Positions 44,930-54,053 of a stretch of DNA of 64,000 nt are shown one piece after another. The stretch comes from CAVYVZ01 sp963772065. GTDB taxonomy: Bacteria > Acidobacteriota > Vicinamibacteria > Vicinamibacterales > UBA2999. Where the stretch lies: assembly GCA_963772065.1 (NCBI GenBank), contig CAVYVZ010000002.1:186001-250000 (forward strand), read 5' to 3'. Position 1 is the first letter of the stretch. Each line of letters begins with the position of its first letter. The notes beneath the pieces are model-generated. The model searched no databases and was not told the DNA's origin. It saw nothing but the letters and a program-made list of their open reading frames with translations. The translations under genes and the position numbers were made by a program.

Positions 44930-46375
44930 ATGGCGAACCGCCCCATTACCGTCGCTCACGGTGACGGCATCGGCCCGGAGATCATGAACGCCACGCTCCA
45001 CATCCTCAAAGAGGCCGGAGCGCGGATTGACATCGAGACCATCGAGATTGGCGAGAAGGTCTACCTCGCCGGCAACTCCGCCGGCATCGGACCGGAGGCG
45101 TGGGAATCGCTTCGGCGGACCAAGGTGTTCCTCAAGGCACCGATCACCACACCGCAGGGCGGCGGCTACAAGAGCCTCAACGTGACGACCCGCAAGACGC
45201 TTGGTCTCTACGCCAACGTGCGGCCGTGCGTGTCCTATCACCCGTTCGTCGAGACCAAGCATCCGAAGATGGACGTGGTCATCGTCCGCGAGAACGAGGA
45301 GGACCTGTATGCCGGCATCGAGTACCAGCAGACGCCGCAGGTCGTGCAGTGCCTGAAGCTGATCTCGCGGCCGGGCTCGGAGAAGATTGTCCGCTACGCG
45401 TTCGAGTACGCGCGGCAGAACAGCCGCAAGAAGGTCACCTGCTTCACGAAGGACAACATCATGAAGCAGACCGACGGCCTGTTCCACAAGGTGTTCGACG
45501 AAATCGCGACGGAATACCCCGACATCGAGAACGAGCACTGGATCGTCGACATCGGCGCCGCCAAGCTTGCCGACACGCCGGAAGCGTTCGACGTGATCGT
45601 CATGCCGAACCTGTACGGCGACATCCTGTCGGATGTGGCCGCGCAGATCGCCGGCTCCGTGGGTCTCGCCGGCTCGGCCAACATCGGGACCGGCGCCGCG
45701 ATGTTCGAAGCCATTCACGGCTCAGCGCCCCGCCGGGCCGGGCAGAATCTCGCCAACCCGTCGGGGCTGCTGCTGGGCGCGGTCATGATGCTCGTGCACA
45801 TCGACCAGGTGGACGTCGCCGAGCGCGTCCACAACGCCTGGCTCCGGGCGATCGAAGATGGCATTCACACCTACGACGTCTACGACGAACGAGTCAGCAA
45901 GCAGAAGGTCGGCACGAAAGAGTTCGCGCAGGCCGTAGTCGATCGTGTGGGAAAGAAGCCCGAGACGCTGAAGACCGTGTCGTACAAGTCGACGCCGAAG
46001 CAGGCCGCTCCCGAGCGCCGCGGGAAGGCCGAGCCGCGCAAGGACATGGTAGGCGTCGACGTCTTCCTGCAGTGGGCCCCTGGGCCGCCGGTCGAGCTCG
46101 GTACCCAGCTCGAGGCGCTCGCCGCGCCCGACACGCGGCTGACGATGGTCAGCAATCGCGGTGTGAAGGTGTATCCCGGCGGATTCGAAGAGACGTTCCT
46201 CAGCGACAACTGGCGCTGCCGCTTCTTCTCGAACGTCAAGGACAAGCCGCTGACGCACCGGCAGATCTGCGGTCTCCTGCAGCGGATTTCGGATGCCGGC
46301 CTCGATTTCATCAAGACCGAGTCGCTCTGCAACTTCGATGGGCAGCGGGCGTACTCGCTGGATCAGGGTGAATAG
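44930..46375 (+). CDS. icd: Isocitrate dehydrogenase (NADP-type, with C-terminal extension)
   Basis: 481 residues from ATG 44930 with AGGAG upstream. VAHGDGIGPEIMNATL opens the fold; ANVRPCVSYHPF and RENEEDLYAGIEYQ are substrate-site segments, and PNLYGDILSDVAAQIAGSVG is the metal-binding family signature. HGSAPRRAGQNLANP is the cofactor loop. About 140 residues after residue 340 form an added C-terminal domain, as in Rickettsia- and Thermus-type IDH. It makes 2-oxoglutarate in the TCA cycle. A REP-like hairpin after the stop may terminate it. Confidence 0.93.
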   Translation: MANRPITVAHGDGIGPEIMNATLHILKEAGARIDIETIEIGEKVYLAGNSAGIGPEAWESLRRTKVFLKAPITTPQGGGYKSLNVTTRKTLGLYANVRPCVSYHPFVETKHPKMDVVIVRENEEDLYAGIEYQQTPQVVQCLKLISRPGSEKIVRYAFEYARQNSRKKVTCFTKDNIMKQTDGLFHKVFDEIATEYPDIENEHWIVDIGAAKLADTPEAFDVIVMPNLYGDILSDVAAQIAGSVGLAGSANIGTGAAMFEAIHGSAPRRAGQNLANPSGLLLGAVMMLVHIDQVDVAERVHNAWLRAIEDGIHTYDVYDERVSKQKVGTKEFAQAVVDRVGKKPETLKTVSYKSTPKQAAPERRGKAEPRKDMVGVDVFLQWAPGPPVELGTQLEALAAPDTRLTMVSNRGVKVYPGGFEETFLSDNWRCRFFSNVKDKPLTHRQICGLLQRISDAGLDFIKTESLCNFDGQRAYSLDQGE

Positions 46376-46405
46376 CTTGGCGGGCCGTAAAGGCCCGCCC
46401 TACAC
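46376..46405. repeat. REP-like hairpin GGCGGGCC-GTAAA-GGCCCGCC
   Basis: A perfect eight-base stem with a five-base loop lies directly after icd and before purE, ending CCTAC as in the doublet at 24904. It could terminate icd transcription. Confidence 0.9.
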
Positions 46406-46414
46406 TGTCACCAC

Positions 46415-46900
46415 ATGAGTCATCCACTCGTCGCCGTCGTGATGGGTTCATCGTCCGATTGGGAGACGATGAAGCATGCCGTCGATATCCTGGAGCGGTT
46501 CAACGTTCCGCACGAGCGGCACATCGTGTCGGCGCACCGCACGCCGGTCTGGATGGCGGAGTTTGCGTCGAAGGCGGAGGCCGCCGGCCTCGAGGTGATC
46601 ATCGCGGGCGCAGGCGGCGCCGCGCATCTGCCCGGTATGGTGGCGGCACACACGACGCTGCCTGTCCTCGGCGTGCCGGTTCAAAGCGCCGCGCTCCAGG
46701 GCCTCGACTCGCTGCTCTCGATCGTGCAGATGCCTGGCGGGGTTCCGGTGGGAACGCTGGCAATCGGCAAGCCAGGCGCGACCAATGCCGGCCTCCTGGC
46801 GGTGTCCATTCTCGCCAACTCGCGTCCCGAGCTCCGAGCCATGCTGCGGGCGTTCCGCGAGGAACAGGCGGGCAGGGTGCGCCAGGAACAGCTGCCGTGA
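46415..46900 (+). CDS. purE: N5-carboxyaminoimidazole ribonucleotide mutase
   Basis: 161 residues. VVMGSSSDWETMKHAVDIL, SAHRTPVWM and AGAGGAAHLPGMVAAHTTLP are the class I PurE signature, including the active-site His and the SDxD-like serine. It converts N5-CAIR to CAIR in purine synthesis. The stop overlaps the GTG start of purK, so the two are coupled. Confidence 0.96.
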   Translation: MSHPLVAVVMGSSSDWETMKHAVDILERFNVPHERHIVSAHRTPVWMAEFASKAEAAGLEVIIAGAGGAAHLPGMVAAHTTLPVLGVPVQSAALQGLDSLLSIVQMPGGVPVGTLAIGKPGATNAGLLAVSILANSRPELRAMLRAFREEQAGRVRQEQLP

Positions 46901-48039
46901 CCCAGGTCCGCCGCATCGAGCCAGGGTCGACGATCGGCGTGCTCGGCAGCGGCCAGCTCGGACGGATGTTCGCCATCGCGGCACGCCGAATGGGCTACCG
47001 CGTTCACACGTTCTCGCCTGAGGGCGACACGCCGACCGGTCAGGTGGCCGACGTGGAAGTGGCGGCGGAGTACACCGACCTCGACGCCCTGCGTGCGTTC
47101 GCGCGCAACGTCAGCGTGGTCACCTTCGAGTTCGAGAACGTCCCGATTGAAGCCGTGGACGCCGTGGAAGAGCACGCGCCCGTGCGCCCGAGCGGCGTTG
47201 CGCTCCACACCGCACAGCAGCGCGCGCGGGAAAAGGCGTTCCTCGCCGACCGTGGATTTCCAACCGCGCCCTTCGTGCGCGCCGAGACGCTGGACGAGCT
47301 GTGGTCGGGTGTCGCCGCCCTGGGCACGCCGGCGGTAGTGAAGACGGCCGCGTTCGGCTACGACGGGAAGGGTCAGCACAAGGTCACCACACCGGCGGAT
47401 GTCGAGCACATCTGGACCGCCATCGGTCACCAGGAGGCGATCGTCGAAAAGCTCGTCTCGCTGCAGGCGGAGATCTCGGTCATCGCGGCGCGCGGGCTCG
47501 ATGGAGACATCGCTGAATTCGCGCCGTTCGAAAACCGGCATCGCCATCACATTCTCGACCTGACGACCTCGCCCGCCGCCGTGTCGGACGCCATTCGCCG
47601 TCGGGCATTCGACATCACGCGCGCGGTCCTCGAGGAACTGCAGTACGTCGGCGTGCTCTGCATCGAGTTCTTCGTGACGACCGCCGGTGAGCTGCTCGTC
47701 AACGAGCTGGCGCCCCGTCCGCACAACTCCGGCCATCTGACCTTCGACGCCGCCGTGACGAGCCAGTTCGAGCAGCAGGTGCGCGCCATCTGCGGTCTCC
47801 CGCTCGGGTCGACCGAGCTGCTGCGCCCGGCCGCCATGGTGAACCTGCTCGGCGATCTGTGGGTGGACGGCAAGCCGAACTGGAGCGCGGCGCTTCGATC
47901 GCGAGACGTGAAGCTGCACCTGTACGGCAAGACCGAGCCGCGACCCGGGCGCAAGATGGGTCACATCACCGCCATGGGCCGCACCGTGGCGGAGGCGCAG
48001 GAGCTCGCAGTCGCTGCCCGGGATGCTCTACTCATTTGA
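46897..48039 (+). CDS. purK: N5-carboxyaminoimidazole ribonucleotide synthase
   Basis: 380 residues from GTG 46897. The pre-ATP-grasp domain has IGVLGSGQLGRMFAIAARRM, and the ATP-grasp core has AVVKTAAFGYDGKGQHKV, FVTTAGELLVNELAPRPHNS and SGHLTFDAAVTSQFEQQVRA, all PurK hallmarks. It makes N5-CAIR from AIR, bicarbonate and ATP. The purEK operon is followed by a CACGAA-type hairpin. Confidence 0.96.
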   Translation: MTQVRRIEPGSTIGVLGSGQLGRMFAIAARRMGYRVHTFSPEGDTPTGQVADVEVAAEYTDLDALRAFARNVSVVTFEFENVPIEAVDAVEEHAPVRPSGVALHTAQQRAREKAFLADRGFPTAPFVRAETLDELWSGVAALGTPAVVKTAAFGYDGKGQHKVTTPADVEHIWTAIGHQEAIVEKLVSLQAEISVIAARGLDGDIAEFAPFENRHRHHILDLTTSPAAVSDAIRRRAFDITRAVLEELQYVGVLCIEFFVTTAGELLVNELAPRPHNSGHLTFDAAVTSQFEQQVRAICGLPLGSTELLRPAAMVNLLGDLWVDGKPNWSAALRSRDVKLHLYGKTEPRPGRKMGHITAMGRTVAEAQELAVAARDALLI

Positions 48040-48109
48040 ACCACGAACTCACGAAAGGCACGAAGTCCGACTTTGCGTTTCGTGTGTTTCGTGTCTTTCG
48101 TGGTTGATT
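48038..48109. repeat. CACGAA-word inverted repeat after purK
   Basis: AACCACGAACTCACGAAAGG pairs with GTGTCTTTCGTGGTTGATTA, with intermediate CACGAA/TTCGTG words. It probably acts as the purEK terminator. Confidence 0.85.
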
Positions 48110-48122
48110 AGAATCTTGGCCG

Positions 48123-49598
48123 GTGGCACGGACGACATTCACCTATACGTTCGGTGACTTCCAGCTCGATTCGTCGACGAAGGGCCTGACCCTCAGGGGA
48201 GATCCGGTGGCCCTGACGGAGCATCAGGCGGACGTGCTGCTGCAGCTGCTTGCCCGCCCTGGCGAGATCGTGACGAAGGACGCGCTGATCGAGGCGGCGT
48301 GGCAGGGCGTCGCGGTGACCGACAACAGCCTGGAACAGGCCATCTCCGGCCTGCGCAAAGCGCTGGGCGATTCGGGCGGAACGCGGAGGCTGATCGAGAC
48401 CGTTCCCCGGCGTGGGTATCGTTTTCGCGGTGAGGTCACACGCGCGGACACTCGCGCGTCGGACGCGGAGCTGGCCGCCATCCTCGAGCCGCATCGCGCG
48501 CTGCTCGAGGGACGCGCCGCGCTCGAAACGCTCGAGCGTGCCGCCGTCGAGCGTGCCATGCACGCGTTCGAGGAGGTGGTGGCGACGGCGCCAGACTACA
48601 TGTCCGCGCATCTCGGCCTCGCCAATGCGTGCGTGATGCACTTCGAAGCCACGCGCGCCGACGAGGTCCCCGACCGCGGGGCGCTCGCGCGCGCGGGCCA
48701 TCATGCGCGCGAAGCGTGCCGTCTCGATCCACGGTCGGGCGATGCATGGGCGACGCTCGCGCTCGCGCTGCACCATACGCGCCTTGGCGTCCAGGCCATC
48801 GCCGCCGCGCGCCGTGCCGTGATGCTCGAGCCGGACAACTGGCGTCACCACATGCGTCTCGCGTACGTGGCATGGGGCGAGGAGCGCCTGCGTGCGGCGC
48901 ACAGGACCCTCTCGCTGTTTCCGGGCTTCCCCCTGGCGCATCTCCTCGCCGCATCGGTGTACGTGGCGCGGCAGGCGTTCGATCTGGCCGAGCGGGAGGT
49001 GCGGACGGGCGCGGCGACGCAGGACGCGCAGCAGGGGACACATGCCTTCAGCGGCGTAGGCTGCCACTGGCTGCTCGGTCTGGTGTTTCTTGCACGCGGC
49101 GACGAGGGGTCTTCACACGCCGAACTTCAGCGCGAGCTCGCCTTCGAAACCGACGGCCACCTGTACGCGCGCGAGTGCGCGGCCAATACCTGGTACGCGA
49201 TCGGCGCGTTGCAGCTCCGGCAGGGCCATCGGCAAGGTGCGGCTGCCGCGTTCGAGCACGCGCTCGAGCGCCTGCCGTCGCACGTGCTGGCGCTGATCGG
49301 TTTGTCGCTCGCACGGGAGACGCCTCCCGACGGGGAGCCGCTCCACGTACGGATCACGCGTCGGCTCACTCAACTCGAGGCGCCAGGGCTTGGCATCGAA
49401 AGGGCGATGGCCCGCGCAGCCGTGGCCATGGCCGCGGGTGGGCCCGGCGACGCCGCCCGGATCCTCGACGAGGCTCTCGCCACGGCGTCGACCGGCAGCG
49501 GCGGGTGGCTGATTCCCGTCGATCCGCTCATCAACGTGACCGCCCACGAGCCGGTGTTCGCCCACGTCCTCGCCCGGCTGCGCACGCGCGCGGGCTGA
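48123..49598 (+). CDS. Winged-helix (OmpR/ToxR-type) DNA-binding protein with TPR repeats
   Basis: 491 residues from GTG 48123. Residues 5-105 form the trans_reg_C winged helix: YTFGDFQLDSSTKGLTLRG, LTEHQADVLLQLLARPGEIV, DNSLEQAISGLRKALGD and TVPRRGYRFRG. Then about ten helical pairs of TPR type cover the rest (AHLGLANACVMHFEAT, AWATLALALHHTRLG). There is no receiver domain and no membrane span between the two parts. This class is common in Acidobacteria. Its targets are unknown. Confidence 0.85.
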   Translation: MARTTFTYTFGDFQLDSSTKGLTLRGDPVALTEHQADVLLQLLARPGEIVTKDALIEAAWQGVAVTDNSLEQAISGLRKALGDSGGTRRLIETVPRRGYRFRGEVTRADTRASDAELAAILEPHRALLEGRAALETLERAAVERAMHAFEEVVATAPDYMSAHLGLANACVMHFEATRADEVPDRGALARAGHHAREACRLDPRSGDAWATLALALHHTRLGVQAIAAARRAVMLEPDNWRHHMRLAYVAWGEERLRAAHRTLSLFPGFPLAHLLAASVYVARQAFDLAEREVRTGAATQDAQQGTHAFSGVGCHWLLGLVFLARGDEGSSHAELQRELAFETDGHLYARECAANTWYAIGALQLRQGHRQGAAAAFEHALERLPSHVLALIGLSLARETPPDGEPLHVRITRRLTQLEAPGLGIERAMARAAVAMAAGGPGDAARILDEALATASTGSGGWLIPVDPLINVTAHEPVFAHVLARLRTRAG

Positions 49599-49649
49599 TC
49601 GCCCACCTGAGCCCCTGAGAACGGCTCCGGACTTGCACTGACACCGTCC

Positions 49650-50388
49650 GTGCGGCGGATTGGTACTTTGATCGTCTTTCTGTGGGTTGCGCATCCACTC
49701 TTGGCTCTGCAGCAGCCTCAGCCGCACATCTCAGCGGAAACGCCGGTGGTGCAGCGGTTTCTTGCACGGCCCGACGAGCCTTTGACCCGATATCGCGCGC
49801 TGCGCCGGCTCGAGGCGCGCAACGACAGATTCAAGCTGGAGGGCTGGCTCGAGGCGCGGACCGAGCTCACCCAGGAAGGCCGCTTCGCATACGAGGTCGT
49901 TCGCGAGGGAGGATCGGAGTACATCCGCAACAAGGTGCTGCGTCCGCTGCTCGAGAACGAGGAGAGGCTGTTTGCCACCACCGACGCGTCGCGCTCCGCG
50001 GTGACCGCGCAGAACTACAGCCTTCACGGGCTGGAAGCGGCCGCCGAGCCTGGCCTCGTCAAGCTCCTCGTCAGGCCCAAGCGGCGGGATGTGTCGCTCG
50101 TCGACGGCGCCGTCTTCGTCACCGAGGACGAAGCCGACCTCGTGCGCGTCGAAGGGCGCCTGGCGAAGAGCCCGTCGTTCTGGATCAGACGCGTGGACGT
50201 GGTGAGGCGCTACGAGCGCATCGGCGGGATGCGCGTCCCCGTCCGTCTCGATTCCGTCGCGCAGGTTCGGCTGGCGGGAACGTCGACGCTCGCCATGACG
50301 TGGGAGTACCGAGGCAATCAACGGCGAACGCGTCACTGCGCTCTCAGCGTCAGCAGGTGCGCGGCCGGTCCCGGCAGAAACGCGGTAG
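49650..50388 (+). CDS. Hypothetical exported protein, LolA-like fold, one probable frameshift
   Basis: From GTG 49650, signal peptide FLWVAHPLLALQQ. RALRRLEARNDRFKLEGWLE, FAYEVVREGGSEYIRNKVLR and a beta-rich end (FWIRRVDVVRRYERIGGMRV, RLDSVAQVRLAGTSTLAMTW) suggest an antiparallel half-barrel. The straight reading continues to 50426 in an unlikely Cys/Arg-rich tail. An extra C at about 50309 gives EYEAINGERVTALSASAG, ending at TAG 50386-50388. Either way it overlaps the convergent penicillin acylase gene. Function unknown. Confidence 0.6.
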
Positions 50389-52750
50389 CCTCTCCCTTCA
50401 CCCAGGCCTGGTGCGAGTTTGCATAGAACGGTGAGAGCGGGTGCCCGCTCTGTCCCGTCGGCATGTGCATGATGCCGTGCTCCTCGCGGCCCGGCGAGAC
50501 GATCATCCGCTCCGACGCGCCCACCGATCCCCACATCATCCGCGGCGTGTAGAGGTCGCCAGGAATCTCGACCTGCGGCATGTCGAGCCACCGGCCGACG
50601 AGGGGCACCGCGGCGCTCAGCGGGTGGCGGAAGCTCACGCGGTTGAACTCCGACCACCGGCGCTCGCGCAGGTCGCCGCGCTCGCGGAGATCCGCAATCA
50701 CGCTGTCGACTGAGTCGACGAGCATGTCGTTCCATTTCGCATATGTCGGGTCGAGCAGGTGCGGCGGCTGCTCCGTGACGATGCGCCAGATCGGTCCTTC
50801 GCGGCGCCGCACGGTGGTGTAGTCGAAGTGCTCGTCGGCCTCGTAGCACTCGGCCAGCACGAACGTGAAGACGCGCTCCGACAGGCGATCGCGGAATCGG
50901 CGCGTCATCAAGTACGCCGCGGAGTCGGGCGCCGCGCGCCCCGACCAGCCGCGCTCGACGACCTCCCGAAAGCGCGCGCGCTCCGGATGTCCGGCGGTTG
51001 CCGTGGCCTCCAGCGTCCGCAGGATCAGCCCGCGCCATCGCTCGAGGAACTGCGCCCGCGTTTCGAGCTGGATGTCGAGCAGGTCGCGCGGCGTGAACCG
51101 GTCCTTCGCCATGAGCCGATCGCGGATGATTCTGGCGCGGGAGCCGACCTCGTAGCTTCCGTCCCCGAGCGTGCTGAGCATGCCGCCGCCGACGACGCGT
51201 GCGTTCGCGGTCCAGATTCGGCCGTCTTTCCCGTCCAGCAGACGCGGATACTCCTCGTCGGCGAGCCATCCATTCCACCCACGCGTTCCATCCGCCCACG
51301 ATGCGGGCAGAGACCCGTCGAGCCCGTGCCGCCGCGGGATCGATCCATAGATCGACCATCCAATTCGGCCGGAGCGATCGACGACGACGAAGTTCTGGCC
51401 CGGCGTGCCGAGGCCGTTGGCGTCGGCGAAGGCCTCCTCAATCGTGCGCGCGTCTTCGAGCGGCGTCACCGTCGCCGCGAGCCGCTCCGCGGAATGCGCG
51501 ACCCACCGGAACGCGCGCAGCCGGCCGCGGTGATCGCGTCCGAGAACCGGTCCCCAGTTCGTCCAGGTCACCGTCCCGTGCTGCGCTGGCTGGCCCGCGA
51601 TCTCGAACGTCTCGTCGAAGGTCTCGATCTGCCGCCATCCGTCGGGGGTTCGATAGGCGTCGGGCTTCTTCGCGTCGGTCTCGAGCAGGACGATGTCGCT
51701 CCAGTCGGCGTAGGTATTCGTGAATCCCCACGCGACGTGCGTGTTGCTGCCGACGACCATCGCGGGCACCCCCGGAAGCGTGACGCCGTACATGCGATGG
51801 GCAGGCCACTCCCAGGCGGCGCGATACCACGTGTTCGGCACGCGAATGCCGAGGTGCATGTCGTTGGCGAGCAGCGCGCCGCCATCGGCGGTCAGGCGGC
51901 CGGCAACCGCCCAGTTGTTCGATCCGACGGCGCCCTCGTCGCCGGCTCGATCGTCGAACCCGAACTCTGTGTTCAAGCGGGCCACTTCTGGTTTTCGCTG
52001 CAGGTCAATCGGCGACTTGCCGTGCCGCCGCGCCCGGGCGTTGTAGACGTCGGCGTGTGGAATGGCCGGCGTCTCGAATCCGTCCCCTTCGACGGGCGAG
52101 TCCCACTCGGTGCCGCGTGGCGCCATCAGCGCGAACATCGGCGCCGGCAGCACGTCGTGCATCGTCGCGAGCGCCGCTTCGTAGGAGCCGTCAGTGTCCT
52201 GCAGCGTGATGAACATCGAGAGCACGACGAGGAGGCTGTCCTCGGGACGCCACGATTGCGGCTCCTGCCGAAGCATGAAGTACTCGAACGGCTTGGCGCC
52301 GAGCGCGGCGAGGCCGGCGTTCACCCCCGCGGTGTAGGCATCGAGCAACACTCGATCGACGCCCCGCAGCAGCTCGACTCCGCGGCGTGCCTCGGCCCGG
52401 AACCGATGGAGCCGGATCTCACGATCGAGCGCGAGCGCTCGCGGTCCCACGAGTGCCGCCAGCTCGCCAGCCGCGCGGCGGCGCGAGAGGTCCATCTGGA
52501 AAAAGCGATCCTGGGCATGGAGGAAGCCCATGGCGCGTGCGACATCCTGCCGGCTCCCGGCGCGCACGGTGGGAATGCCGAGCGCGTCACGCGTGACCTC
52601 GACCGTGCCCTGCAGCCCCGCCACCGGCCGCTCTCCGTCAAGCTGCGGCAGACTGGCCCCGAGCCGGTCACGCGCCCACCACCCGGCAGCGACGCTGGAT
52701 GCAATGACGACGACGAGGACGATCAAAAGCCCCCTGAGGACTCGACGCAT
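50333..52750 (-). CDS. Penicillin acylase family protein (Ntn hydrolase, S45)
   Basis: About 805 residues from ATG 52750. A single N-terminal membrane anchor (LLIVLVVVIASSVAAGWW) precedes the alpha chain (LGIPTVRAGSRQDVARAMGF, LHAQDRFFQMDLSRRRAAGE). The cleavage site and nucleophile are in GDEGAVGSNNWAVAGRLT, where Ser of SNNW becomes the beta-chain N-terminus. Later NDMHLGIRVPNTWY and AWGFTNTYADWSD are substrate-pocket segments. Relatives cleave acyl amides such as penicillins, acyl-homoserine lactones or acyl amino acids; the substrate is unknown here. The GTCCGTAGT-type repeat lies just before the start. Confidence 0.92.
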   Translation of the reverse strand: MRRVLRGLLIVLVVVIASSVAAGWWARDRLGASLPQLDGERPVAGLQGTVEVTRDALGIPTVRAGSRQDVARAMGFLHAQDRFFQMDLSRRRAAGELAALVGPRALALDREIRLHRFRAEARRGVELLRGVDRVLLDAYTAGVNAGLAALGAKPFEYFMLRQEPQSWRPEDSLLVVLSMFITLQDTDGSYEAALATMHDVLPAPMFALMAPRGTEWDSPVEGDGFETPAIPHADVYNARARRHGKSPIDLQRKPEVARLNTEFGFDDRAGDEGAVGSNNWAVAGRLTADGGALLANDMHLGIRVPNTWYRAAWEWPAHRMYGVTLPGVPAMVVGSNTHVAWGFTNTYADWSDIVLLETDAKKPDAYRTPDGWRQIETFDETFEIAGQPAQHGTVTWTNWGPVLGRDHRGRLRAFRWVAHSAERLAATVTPLEDARTIEEAFADANGLGTPGQNFVVVDRSGRIGWSIYGSIPRRHGLDGSLPASWADGTRGWNGWLADEEYPRLLDGKDGRIWTANARVVGGGMLSTLGDGSYEVGSRARIIRDRLMAKDRFTPRDLLDIQLETRAQFLERWRGLILRTLEATATAGHPERARFREVVERGWSGRAAPDSAAYLMTRRFRDRLSERVFTFVLAECYEADEHFDYTTVRRREGPIWRIVTEQPPHLLDPTYAKWNDMLVDSVDSVIADLRERGDLRERRWSEFNRVSFRHPLSAAVPLVGRWLDMPQVEIPGDLYTPRMMWGSVGASERMIVSPGREEHGIMHMPTGQSGHPLSPFYANSHQAWVKGEATAFLPGPAAHLLTLRAQ

Positions 52751-52755
52751 AATGT

Positions 52756-52905
52756 CGATCGTAGTCGTTGTCCGTTGTCCGTAGTCCGTGGTCCGTAAAA
52801 ACACTTGTAATTCGTAGTCCGTATTCTCTCGTGGTCGACGGAAAACGAAAGACAAGTGATTTTACGGACCACGGACCACGGATAACGGACAACGAGAAAA
52901 GTTCT
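52756..52905. repeat. GTCCGTAGT-word inverted repeat, long arms
   Basis: GTCCGTAGTCCGTGGTCCGT with AAAA pairs with TTTTACGGACCACGGACCAC with GGATAACGGACAACGAG; CACTTGT and ACAAGTG pair inside. The element occupies the divergent gap between the penicillin acylase and ada genes. Confidence 0.9.
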
Positions 52906-52956
52906 CCCGCAAGGCGCGGATAGAACGCGGGCGGCGCCGCCTTGTATCGTGGGGGC

Positions 52957-54028
52957 ATGAAACACGCGATGAAGGCCACTTCGAAACCGGACGAATCGCT
53001 TTGGGCGTCCGTGCTTGCGCGCGATGCGCGGGCCGACGGCGCCTTTGTCTACGCCGTGCGGACGACCGGTGTGTACCTGCCGGCCGAGCTGTCCGAGCCG
53101 GCGTCCGCGGCGCGAGTCGGTCCTGTTTTTTGCCGGGCCCGACAACGCGGAGCTGGCCGGGTTCCGTGAGTGCCGCCGATGTCATCCTCGTGCGGGCGCC
53201 GCTCGACCGGCAGGACTCGACGAGGTGCGCTGTGCGTGCGCGTTGATCGAGCGGCGCGCCGAACAGCCGCTCACGCTGGCGGAAGTTGCCGCGCATGCGG
53301 GCGTCAGTGCGTTCCACCTGCAGCGAACGTTCACCAAGCTCGTGGGCATTTCACCACGCGCCTACCAGGATGCGGTTCGGGCGGGCCGGTTCCGCGACGG
53401 GCTGCGCAGCGGCACGCCGGTCTCCGGAGCGGTGTACGACGCAGGCTATGGATCGATCAGCCGCGTGTACCAGCGCCGGCCGACGGGCCGTGGCATGACG
53501 CCGGCTGCCTATCGCCGGGGAGGAAAGGGAATGGCCGTGACATACACGATCGTGGACTCGCCCGTTGGACGCATGATGGTCGCGGGCACCGACAAGGGAA
53601 TCTGCTCGGTGAAGCTCGGCGACCGCGACGAGCGGCTCGAGCAGGATCTGCGCCGCGAATACCCGGAGGCGAACATCGCGAGGGACCATTCCGCGCTGCG
53701 CGCGTGGGTAGGCCCGCTGGTCGGACATCTGAACGGATCGCGGCCTCACCTCGATCTGCCCATCGACGTCCAGGCGACGGCGTTCCAATGGAAGGTGTGG
53801 CGTTACCTGCAATCGATTCCTTCCGGCGAAACGCGCGCGTACAGCGAGGTGGCCAAGGCGATCGGCAAGCCATCGGCCGTGCGGGCGGTGGCGCGTGCGT
53901 GTGCCACGAATCCGGTGTGTCTGGTCGTGCCGTGCCACCGGATCGTCGGCAAGGACGGATCGCTGACGGGTTATCGCTGGGGAGTGTCGCGCAAGAAGCA
54001 GCTGCTCGATCGCGAGCGGACGAAGTGA
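52957..54028 (+). CDS. ada: Ada: methylphosphotriester-sensing regulator and O6-alkylguanine-DNA alkyltransferase, one frameshift
   Basis: ATG 52957 gives MKHAMKATSKPDESLWASVL and GAFVYAVRTTGVY. An extra C at about 53076 breaks the frame exactly at the first zinc Cys. Restored, VYCRPSCPSRRPRRESVLFF and FRECRRCHP give all four zinc cysteines of Ada-N, the first of which takes the methyl group. An AraC domain (PLTLAEVAAHAGVSAFHLQR) and the alkyltransferase domain with VVPCHRIVG (acceptor Cys) follow, plus YSEVAKAIGKPSAVRAVARA. Total is about 357 residues, normal for Ada. It repairs alkylated DNA and activates its own regulon. Confidence 0.92.
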
Positions 54029-54053
54029 ACTAGGATCGGCGTCGCCCGACACG

